A stretch of 64,000 nucleotides of DNA from Prosopocoilus inquinatus (lineage: Eukaryota > Arthropoda > Insecta > Coleoptera > Lucanidae), in contig CM069870.1 of the NCBI GenBank assembly GCA_036172665.1, forward strand, positions 41,374,001-41,438,000. Direction: 5' to 3'. Shown here piece after piece: positions 46,442 to 56,012 of the stretch. The position numbers and the translations under genes are program-made. How positions within the stretch are numbered: the stretch's first letter is position 1; every line of letters begins with the position of its first letter. Under the pieces are notes generated by a model that had not been told where the DNA came from, did not search any database, and worked only from the letters and a program-made list of their open reading frames with translations.

Positions 46442-49400
46442 TTATTTATTTTCTAATTCTTTTTCCAATTTTTCAATTAGTTCTTTTAGTTTTTTATCTC
46501 TTTCTATATCAGCAATTTTATGGTGACCCCACGTCACAGTATGAATTTTGTCATCCAAAATATAACGTTTATCGTCTTTCGATGATAAGGCAATTTTATT
46601 TTTCAACTCCGTATACACCGTATGAAAATCCGAGTAAAACACGTACATCTTTTTAAAAATAAAACCATCTCGTTCAATGATTTCTTTGTAGTAATCTGCA
46701 GTTAAGTATTTATCTATAACGTATTTTTTAACACTTTTTGCTTTCTTAGTACATTTTGAAATAAGCTTTACACAGTAGGCTTTCGCACCGGTCCCGATAA
46801 AAGATTCTATGATCTGTCCTGAGTATTCGTCTTTAAATCGTCCAATAACTGATTCAGTTCGAAGCATTTCATGTATGTTATTCGGTGGGTAATTTGAAGT
46901 ATCAAATTTATCTAAATTTTGCTTTATGTCATCGTATACATTGTCAGTATTAACGGTCAGTATTAAACTATCCGTATCAGTATATAATAAAGCTGCTCTA
47001 TTGTTATATTTTTGCTTTATAAAATTGTAATAAAAATCGTACATTACTGTTTTTGATATTTCCAAAACACAAAACCCTACGTATAAAGGTTTATTATAAT
47101 TTACTTGTACTTTGGATAATTCTATTGCGGCCAGGTGATCACTAAAAATTTTCCTCGATTTATAGTTTGGTTTAGCTATCAATGATTCAGCTCCCGGTCT
47201 TCGATTATGGGTTTCCCAGCTGGTGACCAATTTAATGTCGACGCGATTCTCAACATTTTCCATAGTTTTACCGAAAACACTATTATTTAATAATTTGTAA
47301 AAAAGATTTTCGAATTTGTTTTTAGCTTCAGCTCGTTTTTGTGAATTAAAGTCTATGAATATTTTTAGCCAACGAGATTGCTTAAATTTAATTGCCCTAT
47401 GAATTTGGTTTAATATTAAACCATTTTCCAAACATTGTTTCAGATTTAAATAGTTAATTATGTATTTCCTTTTGTTGTACAGACTTGGAATAAGTTTACC
47501 ATATTTCGAATTTGGTGGAATTATGTTTTCCGGACAAAATGGTAATTCGTTGTGGTTGTCATGTGAATGAGTCGGGTATTCCAAATCTACTTCGAATATG
47601 TACCCGACATCTGAATTTTCTTCTAACTCTGAAATGTTAAGATTGTTAATCTCTTCTGTACACAACCAAGTAAATTCTCCCCACGGAAATCTGGAACATA
47701 TTGCGTGACCGTACAGATTTGTAGCATCAAGATATAGTAAATATTTAGTTGCCTTCTTAGAGTCAAAACCATGCACAAATTTATTATTAGCGTTTTCGAT
47801 TCTTTTAGTTCACATACTCACTCCACCGCGTATACCCATTCTAAAAAAATGTAGCATATCAACATCTTGCAGTAGCTCTAATTTAATTTTTGTCATTCTT
47901 AACATTGCATCCCAACTTAATCCTGGAGCGGTGAAAAAATGGCAAGGATCTAGTTTGTAATTATCAATACAAAGGTCTGTCAACAGTAAAACATCAGATG
48001 TTACGTATACATCACTGTAATCACCCATAGTTTTAAAGTTAAATAAATTCTAAACGCGCTGTGCTCTCTCATAATCTTCATCACTTACGTGTTCATCATA
48101 CAGCACATCATAAAATCTTTCTTAGAAGGTAAAGTGGGAAAATCTAATTTCATGAGTGAGTCAATAAAACAATACGGGAAAATTCCTTTTTGACGTATTA
48201 ATTTAAACATCTCATCGTTAAAATATTTTCTAATTTCCCTAGATTGCCAGTCTTTCAAGTATGAGCTTAATTTCTCTAAAGACGATTGCATGAAACGAAA
48301 AGAATCTACAAATCTTATTTTGAAATATACTTTACGCTTTTTACCTTTACAGTCTGTCTTATCCCCCACGTGTATTAATTTCGAAAAGGATATATATTTT
48401 TCCTTATTTTGTGCGATCACGTCCACATCTTCACCTTCTAATGCCATTGTCTTTACAAATAAGTGACTGTCATAATTAGAAAGATTATGAAAAAACACTG
48501 GAATAAATTTTGGTATTTTAAAATTAATGATGCACACAGAATGAGCAGCAACTCTAAACGCTCCCGATAAATGTTCGTGATCACGTACCTTCTCCTTAAC
48601 ATCTAATATTGGTTTCTCACAAATATGGCACATTGTTGCACGGTCCTATGCCTCTTTCTCTTCTCGTGTTAAATCAGTCATCGGCTCAATTTTACTTAAA
48701 CATTTATCGTAAATTTCTTTAATATCTTTTTCTAATCATTTTATAAACTCAGTGGCGGCATTCTCTCCGCGATATAACTTTAACATTGACAAATTACCAT
48801 TGAAACTGCACTTAATGTAATATGCAAATGAATGAGGTTCGTGTTCATAACACTTAATAGTGAAAGATTTATCTGGATTTGGTTCTACTCTGCCCAGTGG
48901 TTTTAGCAATGCTTCGAAAGCGGCATATATAACAAAATGAAGTTTTAACTGTTTTTCAAAATTTTCAAACTGTATATATTCTCTGGCAAAAATTCACCAT
49001 ACTTATTTATTTTTAACTCTGTCGATGGTAAAACTGTTTTGATAACTTTACAGTCTTCCCTCTCGTGTCGTTGCAATTTTTCAATACATGGAAAATACAC
49101 TAAACATCATTCACAAATATATTTCTCGTGACCGTGATGTGAAGTCTGTTTTGACACTAAACGTGATAAATTTTTAATCCAACAATAGTGAGTATTTCCG
49201 TTATTGTCATCAATTAATAATAAGTTTATATGAATATTTTTTCTATTTTTAGTAAAATGTAACGGTCCTACTTCATCAACCGTAACCTTACCATTATAAT
49301 GGGAACCTAGTCCGTAGACATTTATAGAAATATTGTTCTTGCTTTCAAATTTCTTCACGGCACAAACTTTCAGTGGAAATTCTAGGTCAGTGAAATTGGC

Positions 49401-50276
49401 TACTGTGTTATAATGGGGATACGAAGACATCCTTTGAGGAAGACCTGTCGGTTGACTCATCGCTGACGTTATCGCTAAGGTAAAGAAAGCGTTGTCCTTA
49501 TTTCTAACATTTATGACAGCTTTCTTCGCACTTATTGAGGACGGTAATGGCATGAAGCTGGACGTTTTCAGTGGATTGTATTTATTAATGTTGACTTCCA
49601 TATATAAAATTCTGCATAAAGTCCATCCTGTAACAATATTTGCAACTTTTGCAAGTTTTATTCTAAACGATTGCACTTATTATTTTTTTTTTACCTGAAT
49701 CTCGTTCCTGAAATTCCGACATTTTTACATGTATTTCGTTTACAAAATCACCATATATATATTGTATATATCAGTTCTAAAATAAGTTATTTTATTCTTG
49801 GTGTTAAAAGATTTTATCTCAGAACTTTCTTTAGAATCTAAGAAATAGACTCCGAAAATTTCCACATTCCACTTTAATGCTTTATGGATGTCTAATATAC
49901 TTTGAACCAAAGTTAATACTTTTTCTTGAATATTGTACATAAAGTCTTCGACATCAACATAATTGTAAGGTTCCGTTATACGGTACGTTACGATTTTGTC
50001 TCCGAATGCACCAGCTATCTTCTCCACACCGTTATCGACGACCACAAAAGCATCACTTTTATATAAATTATTACGCAAATGTGCTGAGAAACACTTTCTG
50101 CTGACGTATATTTCACACACATCACATTTCATGACGTTCACCTGGTCAACAACTTTGGACGGTCCGGCAATTTCATCTAATTTCAATTTCAATTTTCCCT
50201 GGCATGACGTACGCAAATGACGATTCATATTATCGATTCGCGTAAATTGTTTGCCACACTGATTGCAATCAAACAT
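46442..50276 (-). pseudogene. Protein-primed-type DNA polymerase B, broken
   Basis: Reading leftwards from 50,276: a CCHC/C2H2-like finger (MFDCNQCGKQF...RHLRTSC), a block with NINKYN and ISINVYG (49,676-49,107), a CHICEKP finger-like start and exonuclease-like FHNLSNYDSHLF (48,633-48,085), a block with DVYVTSDVLLLTD and GIRGGVS (48,028-47,810), and the palm (47,776-46,442). The palm keeps motif A LDATNLYG (residues 16-23 of that segment), motif B LLNNSVFGK (162-170) and motif C YTDTDS (265-270). At least five frame changes or stops separate these, with poor coding around 48,640-49,100. The order fits Polinton and adintovirus polymerases. The gene is dead but its palm is intact in frame. Confidence 0.9.
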
Positions 50277-50390
50277 GATTTATAATTCTAATAAGCACTA
50301 TCACGTTCACTACGTTCAACAAGTTGGTAAACTCAATCTGAGGGTCAACCGTCGTCTGCGGGTATTAAATTAAATACCTCCTTAAATAGG

Positions 50391-50398
50391 TACATATT
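50391..50398 (-). promoter_or_regulatory. Possible TATA box of the polymerase gene
   Basis: TATTTAAG on the minus strand, about 115 bp upstream of the polymerase start codon, with a GCAGA initiator-like motif 31 bp downstream. Weak on its own; supported by its position between the gene and the terminal array. Confidence 0.3.
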
Positions 50399-50486
50399 CA
50401 ATAACAGGTTGCGTCAGAGTTATTTCAAAACAATTACATTTGAATCATCGCGCTTCAAGGTCCGTTACGAGGTCACCTCAGTCATT

Positions 50487-50706
50487 ACAAGGTCGCCTCA
50501 AGGCAATCTCAAGGTCACTTCAAGGTCACCTCAAGGTCGTTTCAAGTTCATCTCAAGGTCACCGCAAGGTCACCTCAATGTCATCTCAAGATCACCTCAA
50601 GGTCTTCTCAAGGTCATTTTAAGATCACCTCAAGGTCATTTTAAGATCACCTCAAGGTCATTTCAAGGTCACCTCAAGGTCATCTCCAGGTCACCTCCAG
50701 GTCATG
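50487..50706 (+). repeat. 11-bp tandem array of TCAAGGTCA-type sites
   Basis: Units start at 50,487, 50,498, 50,509 and then every 11 bp to 50,696, giving 20 units. By eye, exact TCAAGGTCA occurs at 50,509, 50,520, 50,553, 50,608, 50,630, 50,652, 50,663 and 50,674, the others having one to three changes. TCAAGGTCA is the known monomer site of FTZ-F1/ERR-type nuclear receptors (YCAAGGYCR). The array lies just inside the right TIR, upstream of the polymerase gene. Confidence 0.9.
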
Positions 50707-50740
50707 GCCTTGACCTTGAAGCTCATGGTGGGGTCACGTC

Positions 50741-50836
50741 AGGAATAGGCCGATTCTGGAACCTCCTCCGACCTTGACCTTGAATTTTATTTGTCAAGGT
50801 CGGAGGAGGTTCCAGAATCGGCCTATTCCTACTACT
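50741..50836. repeat. Right terminus of Polinton copy I with perfect 38-bp hairpin
   Basis: Arms 50,741-50,778 and 50,793-50,830 are perfect reverse complements with a 14-nt loop; ACTACT follows and ends the element at 50,836. The whole block and about 60 bp inside it match, inverted, the left end of copy II (54,296-54,450). This is how the element ends were set. Confidence 0.8.
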
Positions 50837-51127
50837 CACACTATTCTTAAAAAAGACTTAAAGCTTTATCCATATAAGATTCAAGCAGTCCACGAACTCA
50901 GGCCAGTAAATTTTCACAGAAGAACAGAATATTGTTCTTTTCAGCAAGACTATGCTACTGCCCACACAGCTCATCAAACAATGACTTTTCTGCAGCAGTT
51001 TTTCGATAATCGGATGTGTGTGCTAATATAACCCCGAACACTTAGCAAACGGGGTTGAAAACATGAAACGCAGAGTACGCTTATGTATTCAAGCTGAAGG
51101 AGAGCACTTTGAGCATCTACTTCAAAC
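50837..51127 (+). pseudogene. Broken Tc1/mariner-type transposase flanking Polinton copy I
   Basis: A frame entering at the Polinton edge reads TILKKDLKLYPYKIQAVHEL (helix-turn-helix end), then jumps to FQQDYATAHTAHQTM (second catalytic Asp region) and FFDNRM. After a further break comes KRRVRLCIQAEGEHFEHLL, the family's C-terminal tail. Large parts of the catalytic core are missing. Its helix-turn-helix part starts directly at the element end, so the Polinton seems to have inserted into this older transposon. Confidence 0.7.
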
Positions 51128-52110
51128 TTTAATGCCGTTTTCTCTAGACTTCATAAGAAAATCAGAGCTTACTTTAATGAGGTCAATTGAAGGAACCGTA
51201 CTTGACCTTAAAATTACAAGATTTAATTCATCAGTCAAATTTTCTTTAATTCTCCCTTGCAGCTGTAAAAGAAAACTTCTGTATCGAGTTTCTACCAAGT
51301 ACAAACTTGGTTAATCAATTAAATCCATATCAATGGGGATGAGTAATATTTTAAAACCTCTAACTTACTGCTGAACACAACGTTTTGCAACTGTTGGGAA
51401 AATTGTGGCGCTAATTATGGATGGAAAATCATGCCTCAGGTTGACTTTTCTCACAGTTCTAATAATAATAATACACAAATAGTTGATGATGATGATAAAA
51501 TTTCTTTAAAAGTAAATAAAAGTTCTTTAGAATATTTACTATCGAGTACAACTGAGCAAATTGATGATGCCGAAAAAAAAATGACATGAGAAAGAAGAAA
51601 AAAAAAGAGGGAGAAGTAGGAAGACAGTGACGAAGAAGGATAATAATGTCAAACATGGACTGTTCTTACCTAAAAAAAAGATATATAACCAAAGACGCCT
51701 CCATTCTACCCCGAAAATGGTGTGGAAATAAATGCATTTTACGTTGTTTCTGCATTCTTGAATTTATATCATGAAAACGGTTTATCGCATATAAAAATGT
51801 ACTGGAACTTTTTTTATGGGGAACTGTCGAATCCACAATTCTTATAATATGTTGTGAAACGAGTAGGAAGCAAGAAAATCGCCAAAAACTATTTCTCCTG
51901 ACCTTTGACCTTGAATGACAGGTGAATCCGGCATGATATCGACGGGGACTTTTAGTATATTATCTGTAATGGTAATGGGTACGTAAAGGTGTATATAAAA
52001 ATTCAGCTAGTTTAGATTTTTTTGGAAGACAAATCCTTATTTTACTGTATTAGGGATAATTTAGAAGATGCAAATAAACAAAGCGGCATGTTTGGGGTAA
52101 TTTATCTTAC
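51128..52110. other. No gene seen
   Basis: AT-rich; contains short AAT and GAT runs near 51,462-51,495 and a purine-rich run near 51,590. No supportable gene. Confidence 0.4.
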
Positions 52111-52314
52111 TTATGCCCGGTTTCTGAAACGATATATAATTTTATGTACAGATAAATTCATCATAACTTCTAAAAACCTTTTCTCCAAGCTTTATCTGTA
52201 CATAAAGTGTATACTAAGCAACGTAAACAGTTTATACTTTTCATAAACTTATCTGTCAATAAAAATTTTATCGTTACCTAAAGTTATTTATCGTTTCAGA
52301 AATTGGGCAATAAT
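52111..52314. repeat. Small MITE, about 200 bp
   Basis: The left end TTATGCCCGGTTTCTGAAAC and the right end, reverse-complemented as CATTATTGCCCAATTTCTGA, match over about 35 bp. Further matching TTTATCTGTAC and TTTATCTGTCA blocks lie inside. Non-coding. Confidence 0.6.
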
Positions 52315-52984
52315 GGGTAATATTGCTACAAGTTGTTTCTTTCAGTTGACATTTAAAAAAGTATTGTATCATTTCTGACTAAAACTGTACATCAGTTGCA
52401 ATACGAATTTGGCACGCATTCGCTTTGTAGGCCGATCCATATGTAAATTGTAAACTAGATGTTGTATTCAAGATTTAAATGGAGTTGAAAATTCCGTTAC
52501 AAGACGTCGAAGTAACTGTTAAAAGTTAAAATAGATGCCGGTGAAATAAATCTATTTTAAAACGATACCGAGGGGAAAATGACAAACGGAAAATTACTCT
52601 TCACGCGTCGTTCCATATTCGAATAACTTACGAGGACCCGTATGAAAATTGAAATCATCGAAAATACCTGCATATCTTGCAAGAGGGTGATATTGAAAGG
52701 GCATGCTCAATGTCTCATCGTACTTACATAAACACTCAATTTTCTGGCTATATTTTTTCGTAAATTGTTAGATATCTTTAATGGAATGCGTTAAAATGTA
52801 TCAAATAAATTATAATTTCTATTATTTCAAAAAAATCATTTTCACACAAATTACTGGCGGTTATTTAGTTAAATAATTTAGAAAATTTTATATCCTTTCA
52901 TTTTATTTGACACTACAGCGTGTTGTAAAAAGCAAACAAACAGCTGCTTCAAGTCGTGCAGGTATTAATTTATCTAAAATACTG
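52315..52984. other. No gene seen
   Basis: No supportable feature. Confidence 0.4.
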
Positions 52985-53640
52985 ATACTTTTGACCAATA
53001 AGATTTCTAGAAAAATTTTGTGCAAATCGTTTTTGATTGCAGTGAGAACCTCGAGCAGCCTCTGGACAGCTGTTTCAGCCCTGCTTGGGGCTTCTTCAGC
53101 AGAAACGTAGCTCGACATTCCCACTGCAGACCAAAAACGACTTGCCCAATTTATTCGCAAATGCGATGTAAGAATGGTGAACATATAAAATAGCGACATC
53201 TTACCATCGCTTTTTGACCTAACATTGCAGTAGGATAGACAAATTGAAGCGGGATTTGCTCCTAATGAGTCCCCCATGCAAGGCGGCCATGCTTGCTGTC
53301 AAAGCATAATGAAAGATTTTAGAAAAATTTTGTGCAAATCGTTTTTGATTGCAGTGAGAACCTCGAGCAGCCTCTGGACAGCTGTTTCAGCCCTGCTTGG
53401 GGCTTCTTCAGCAGAAACGTAGCTCGACATTCAGCTGTCCAGAGGCTGCTCGAGGTTCTCACTGCAATCAAAAACGATTTGCACAAAATTTTTCTAAAAT
53501 CTTTCATTATGCTTTGACAGCAAGCATGGCCGCCTTGCATGGGGGACTCATTAGGAGCAAATCCCGCTTCAATTTGTCTATCCTACTGCAATGTTAGGTC
53601 AAAAAGCGATGGTAAGATGTCGCTATTTTATATGTTCAAA
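52985..53640. repeat. FB1 foldback family, copy 5
   Basis: The most complete copy. The block with GTGCAAATCGTTTTTGATTG and CCTCGAGCAGCCTCTGGACA occurs at about 53,000 and again at 53,330 (direct), and reversed at about 53,432-53,500. AAAATAGCGACATCTTACCA near 53,187 pairs with its reverse complement near 53,610. ORFs across it, including 124- and 73-codon ones, are repeat translations and are near-identical to those at 6.1 kb. Confidence 0.85.
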
Positions 53641-54159
53641 ATAAGATTTCTGTTGCAATGCGGTTTGTTCTGCATAACTTCTGCAGTTTAGTTATATTAT
53701 CCACGATCTAAACGCTTGAGCACTAATTGCCCGTTCCTATAATACAGAGAGATTAGATATGGGGTGCAAAATCTACTGTAGAGTTTAAACTAAAACATTT
53801 AGGACACAAAGAAACATATGGAACTCCCCCCATTCCCCCCTTTTCTGAAAAGACACCCTGTAATTGTGGAGAAGACCAGTGAAGCTATTTCTTCTGCGAG
53901 TATGTGCGTCACATAAGTAAATATTCGAAAATGGTTCAACGAGATACATTAATATTTGGAAGAAAAACAATTGATTGTTCTCAACGAACCCTCCCGAGTC
54001 TTCAACGTCGACGAATCGGTGTTTCAGATTTGCTCGAAAAAAATTGGAGAGGCATGAATTTATACGTAATTATAGCAACCACAGCAATCCTCTACCGACA
54101 CTTCAAAACGCCATGACAATCAATTGAAGAGAATACGGTTTTTATTAAATCAAATTTTA
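53641..54159. other. No gene seen
   Basis: No supportable gene. A CACCCTGTAAT motif near 53,852 resembles other repeat ends in the window. Confidence 0.4.
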
Positions 54160-54240
54160 ACGCCTGAACGGTCCAGTCGTAAGGGACGGGCCTTGCAAAC
54201 GTAAGGTCGTGGGTTCGCACCCGCTCGAGATATTTCTCGG
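54160..54240 (+). repeat. tRNA-like sequence beside Polinton copy II
   Basis: GGTCCAGTCGTAAGG resembles an A-box region, CCTTGCAAACGTAAGG can form an anticodon-like arm, and GTGGGTTCGCACCC fits the B box and T arm of a tRNA. The acceptor stem is not clear, so a tRNA-derived SINE head or a tRNA pseudogene are both likely. It ends about 60 bp before the Polinton left end. Confidence 0.45.
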
Positions 54241-54295
54241 GAGGTTTGGAAGTAACGAAGCCATGGAACACTTTACACACACAAAAATACACTTC

Positions 54296-54391
54296 AGTAG
54301 TAGGAATAGGCCGATTCTGGAACCTCCTCCGACCTTGACCAATAAAGTTCAAGGTCAAGGTCGGAGGAGGTTCCAGAATCGGCCTATTCCT
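54296..54391. repeat. Left terminus of copy II with perfect 39-bp hairpin
   Basis: Arms 54,302-54,340 and 54,353-54,391 are perfect reverse complements with a 12-nt loop. They follow the terminal AGTAGT. This is the inverted partner of 50,741-50,836. The loop sequence is also conserved, inverted, between the two ends. Confidence 0.85.
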
Positions 54392-54775
54392 GACGTGACC
54401 TCACCATGACCTTAAACTTCAAGGCCATGACCTTGAGGTGACCTCGATCAAGGTCAAGATTAGAGGAGGTTCCAGAATCGACCTGTTCCTAACGTAACCG
54501 AGAGGAAACTTTGAAATGACCTTGAGGGTTCAAGGTTAAGATCGGAGGAGGTTCTAAAATTTGCTTTGTGCCGATGTAACTACAAGGTTAAGGATCAAGT
54601 CAGAGGAGGTTGCAAAATTTTCAATGTCATTGACGTGACCTCATCATTACCTCTAAAAGCGAGGTCAGAGGAGGGTTCCAAAAATTATCTATCCTTGACG
54701 TGACCTTAACTTGACGGAGGATCCAAAAACGGTTTATCTTGAATATGACCGTAAGGTTGGAGGAGGTAGGGACCC
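54353..54775. repeat. Degenerate repeats inside the left TIR
   Basis: Seven diverged units of about 40-100 bp each carry a GG(A)GGAGGTT block, usually preceded by AAGGTCA or a variant and followed by GACGTGACC or a variant, near 54,353, 54,450, 54,533, 54,593, 54,661, 54,712 and 54,752. The exact 11-bp array of the right end of copy I is not present on this side. Confidence 0.7.
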
Positions 54776-54791
54776 CCACCTAAAATCTTGT

Positions 54792-54827
54792 TATATAAGG
54801 TTCTTCATTTGGGAATAGATTCAGTTG
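54792..54827 (+). promoter_or_regulatory. TATA/initiator core promoter for the first gene
   Basis: TATATAAG begins at 54,792 and a TCAGTT initiator has its A at 54,823, a spacing of 31 bp. This is the textbook arthropod TATA plus TCAGT layout. It lies just inside the left TIR. Confidence 0.75.
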
Positions 54828-54880
54828 TTACAGAACTGTGAGTTGTGTTGTTAAGTTAATCACCTACCTACATACATAAA

Positions 54881-55800
54881 AGTAAGTTTAAGTCATCTTA
54901 TTGTAATAATTTATAATTTGTATATTTTTATTGTATTTAACAGTGACATCTAAACAAGTGGATTTTTTCCTGAAGCAAAAGAGAAGGCACGTGAACGATC
55001 CTTTTGATGACGTACAGAAGAAAAGACTTCTGACTGAAAACGTTGACAAACCAAAAGAAGAAAAGCCGGATGAGCACGGTTTGAATATGCCCTCAGTTCG
55101 AAACGAGTTTCAATTTGAAATACTCTCCCAGCCTTACTTCACAGATGAAGATTTTCGTCAATGTGATACTAATGAGACAGCACCTTCCGAGATTTCAGAA
55201 GCAAGAGAGGTGACTGACGTAGATCAGTTGCCACTTTTAGCTCAAAGTGTATATTTTCTAAATAAGAGCCGTACGAAGTGGATTTGTGTCGGACTGTGTA
55301 CCGAAACATTTTTTGATCCGATAATACGTATTATGGGTTCCAAAAGGCAGAGCATATCGTTTTTAGAAGAGGAATGGAAAGAATTTTGTTCTTATAACTA
55401 CACTTTGAAGTCGTATTTTACTGAGAAGAAAACTATTTATCCGGTAATGAAAATCAGCTCAGTAAAGGCGTCTTTCGAACGCATCGAAGGAACGAAAATA
55501 CTGAAATTAGAAAGAGGAGTGGAGACATTATATATATCTTATAAAGGTCTATTGGAACTCTGGAAATTGTGTGATATTGTATTATATCGTTTAGAAGTTT
55601 TGAAACAATTGAACTATAAATCATTCTACAGCAACATGATTCCATGCTTGAGTGTTATGGAAAGTGATATGAAGACAAATGTTAAATCATTTCTCAATAA
55701 TGAAATATCTGAGAAAGGAGCAATTACAAATGAATTAATGATGTTTGGAATTAGTAAATTAATTTTTGATATAAGTATGCATAAAGCTGTTAATATGTAA
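54881..55800 (+). CDS. Unknown Polinton protein, start codon created by splicing
   Basis: The open frame (54,944-55,800) has no ATG near its 5' end. A 62-bp intron with GTAAGT (54,882) and AACAG (to 54,943) ends fits. Joining 54,881 (A) to 54,944 (TG) makes ATG, in frame with TSKQVDFFLKQKRR. The 5' exon (54,823-54,881) has no other ATG. The protein is about 286 residues: a basic N-terminus (KQKRRH), an acidic linker (residues about 35-90), then a folded part with FLEEEWKEFCSYNY and a helical end. I do not recognise the family; similar genes occur in insect Polintons. An AATAAA signal follows at 55,854. Confidence 0.7.
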
Positions 55801-55853
55801 ATGTTATGTGATTTAATATGTATATATTTCTAGATATGACACTGTCAGTTATA

Positions 55854-55859
55854 AATAAA
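55854..55859 (+). terminator. Polyadenylation signal
   Basis: AATAAA 54 bp after the stop codon of the first gene. Confidence 0.55.
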
Positions 55860-55938
55860 ATTTTCTAAGAACACTGTTTGACCCTTTATTTAATAAACTA
55901 ACGATACTTAACCAAAAAATTAAGAGAAATTTTTACGC

Positions 55939-55946
55939 TATATAAA
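55939..55946 (+). promoter_or_regulatory. TATA box of the PLA2-pX/protease transcript
   Basis: TATATAAA, 74 bp upstream of the start codon at 56,013. I see no strong TCAGT initiator at the expected distance. One ATG (55,975) lies between, out of frame with the gene. Confidence 0.5.
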
Positions 55947-56012
55947 GATAAGCAGTGAGTATTGAAGTAGTACACATGTAACATCGTTGACTGTTAGAAA
56001 GAAAAGCCATAA

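Larger units (their letters stand above)
29093..50836. mobile_element. Polinton/adintovirus-type element, copy I, left-truncated and decayed
   Basis: From 29,093 the sequence matches copy II from about 58,167 onwards; everything equivalent to 54,296-58,166 (protease, PLA2, penton and left end) is missing, so the left edge is a deletion or recombination break. Gene order is major capsid, two small genes, S/T/P-rich gene, small proline-rich ORF, packaging ATPase, unknown, integrase, then DNA polymerase B on the opposite strand, then the right TIR ending ACTACT at 50,836. It carries two later insertions (31,163-33,378 and 37,392-44,525). Most genes are broken, so it is not autonomous. Confidence 0.85.

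Noticed and set aside
50487..50706. Regular array as a CRISPR
   Set aside because: Repeat units are 11 bp with no unique spacers, in a eukaryotic element. It is a tandem array.
50774..51031. 85-codon ORF as a gene
   Set aside because: Its first part is Polinton terminal repeat and the remainder is a transposase fragment; the ORF is a chance fusion across the element border.
54092..54409. ORFs across 54,092-54,409 on both strands
   Set aside because: They translate the tRNA-like sequence and the Polinton terminal hairpin; not genes.
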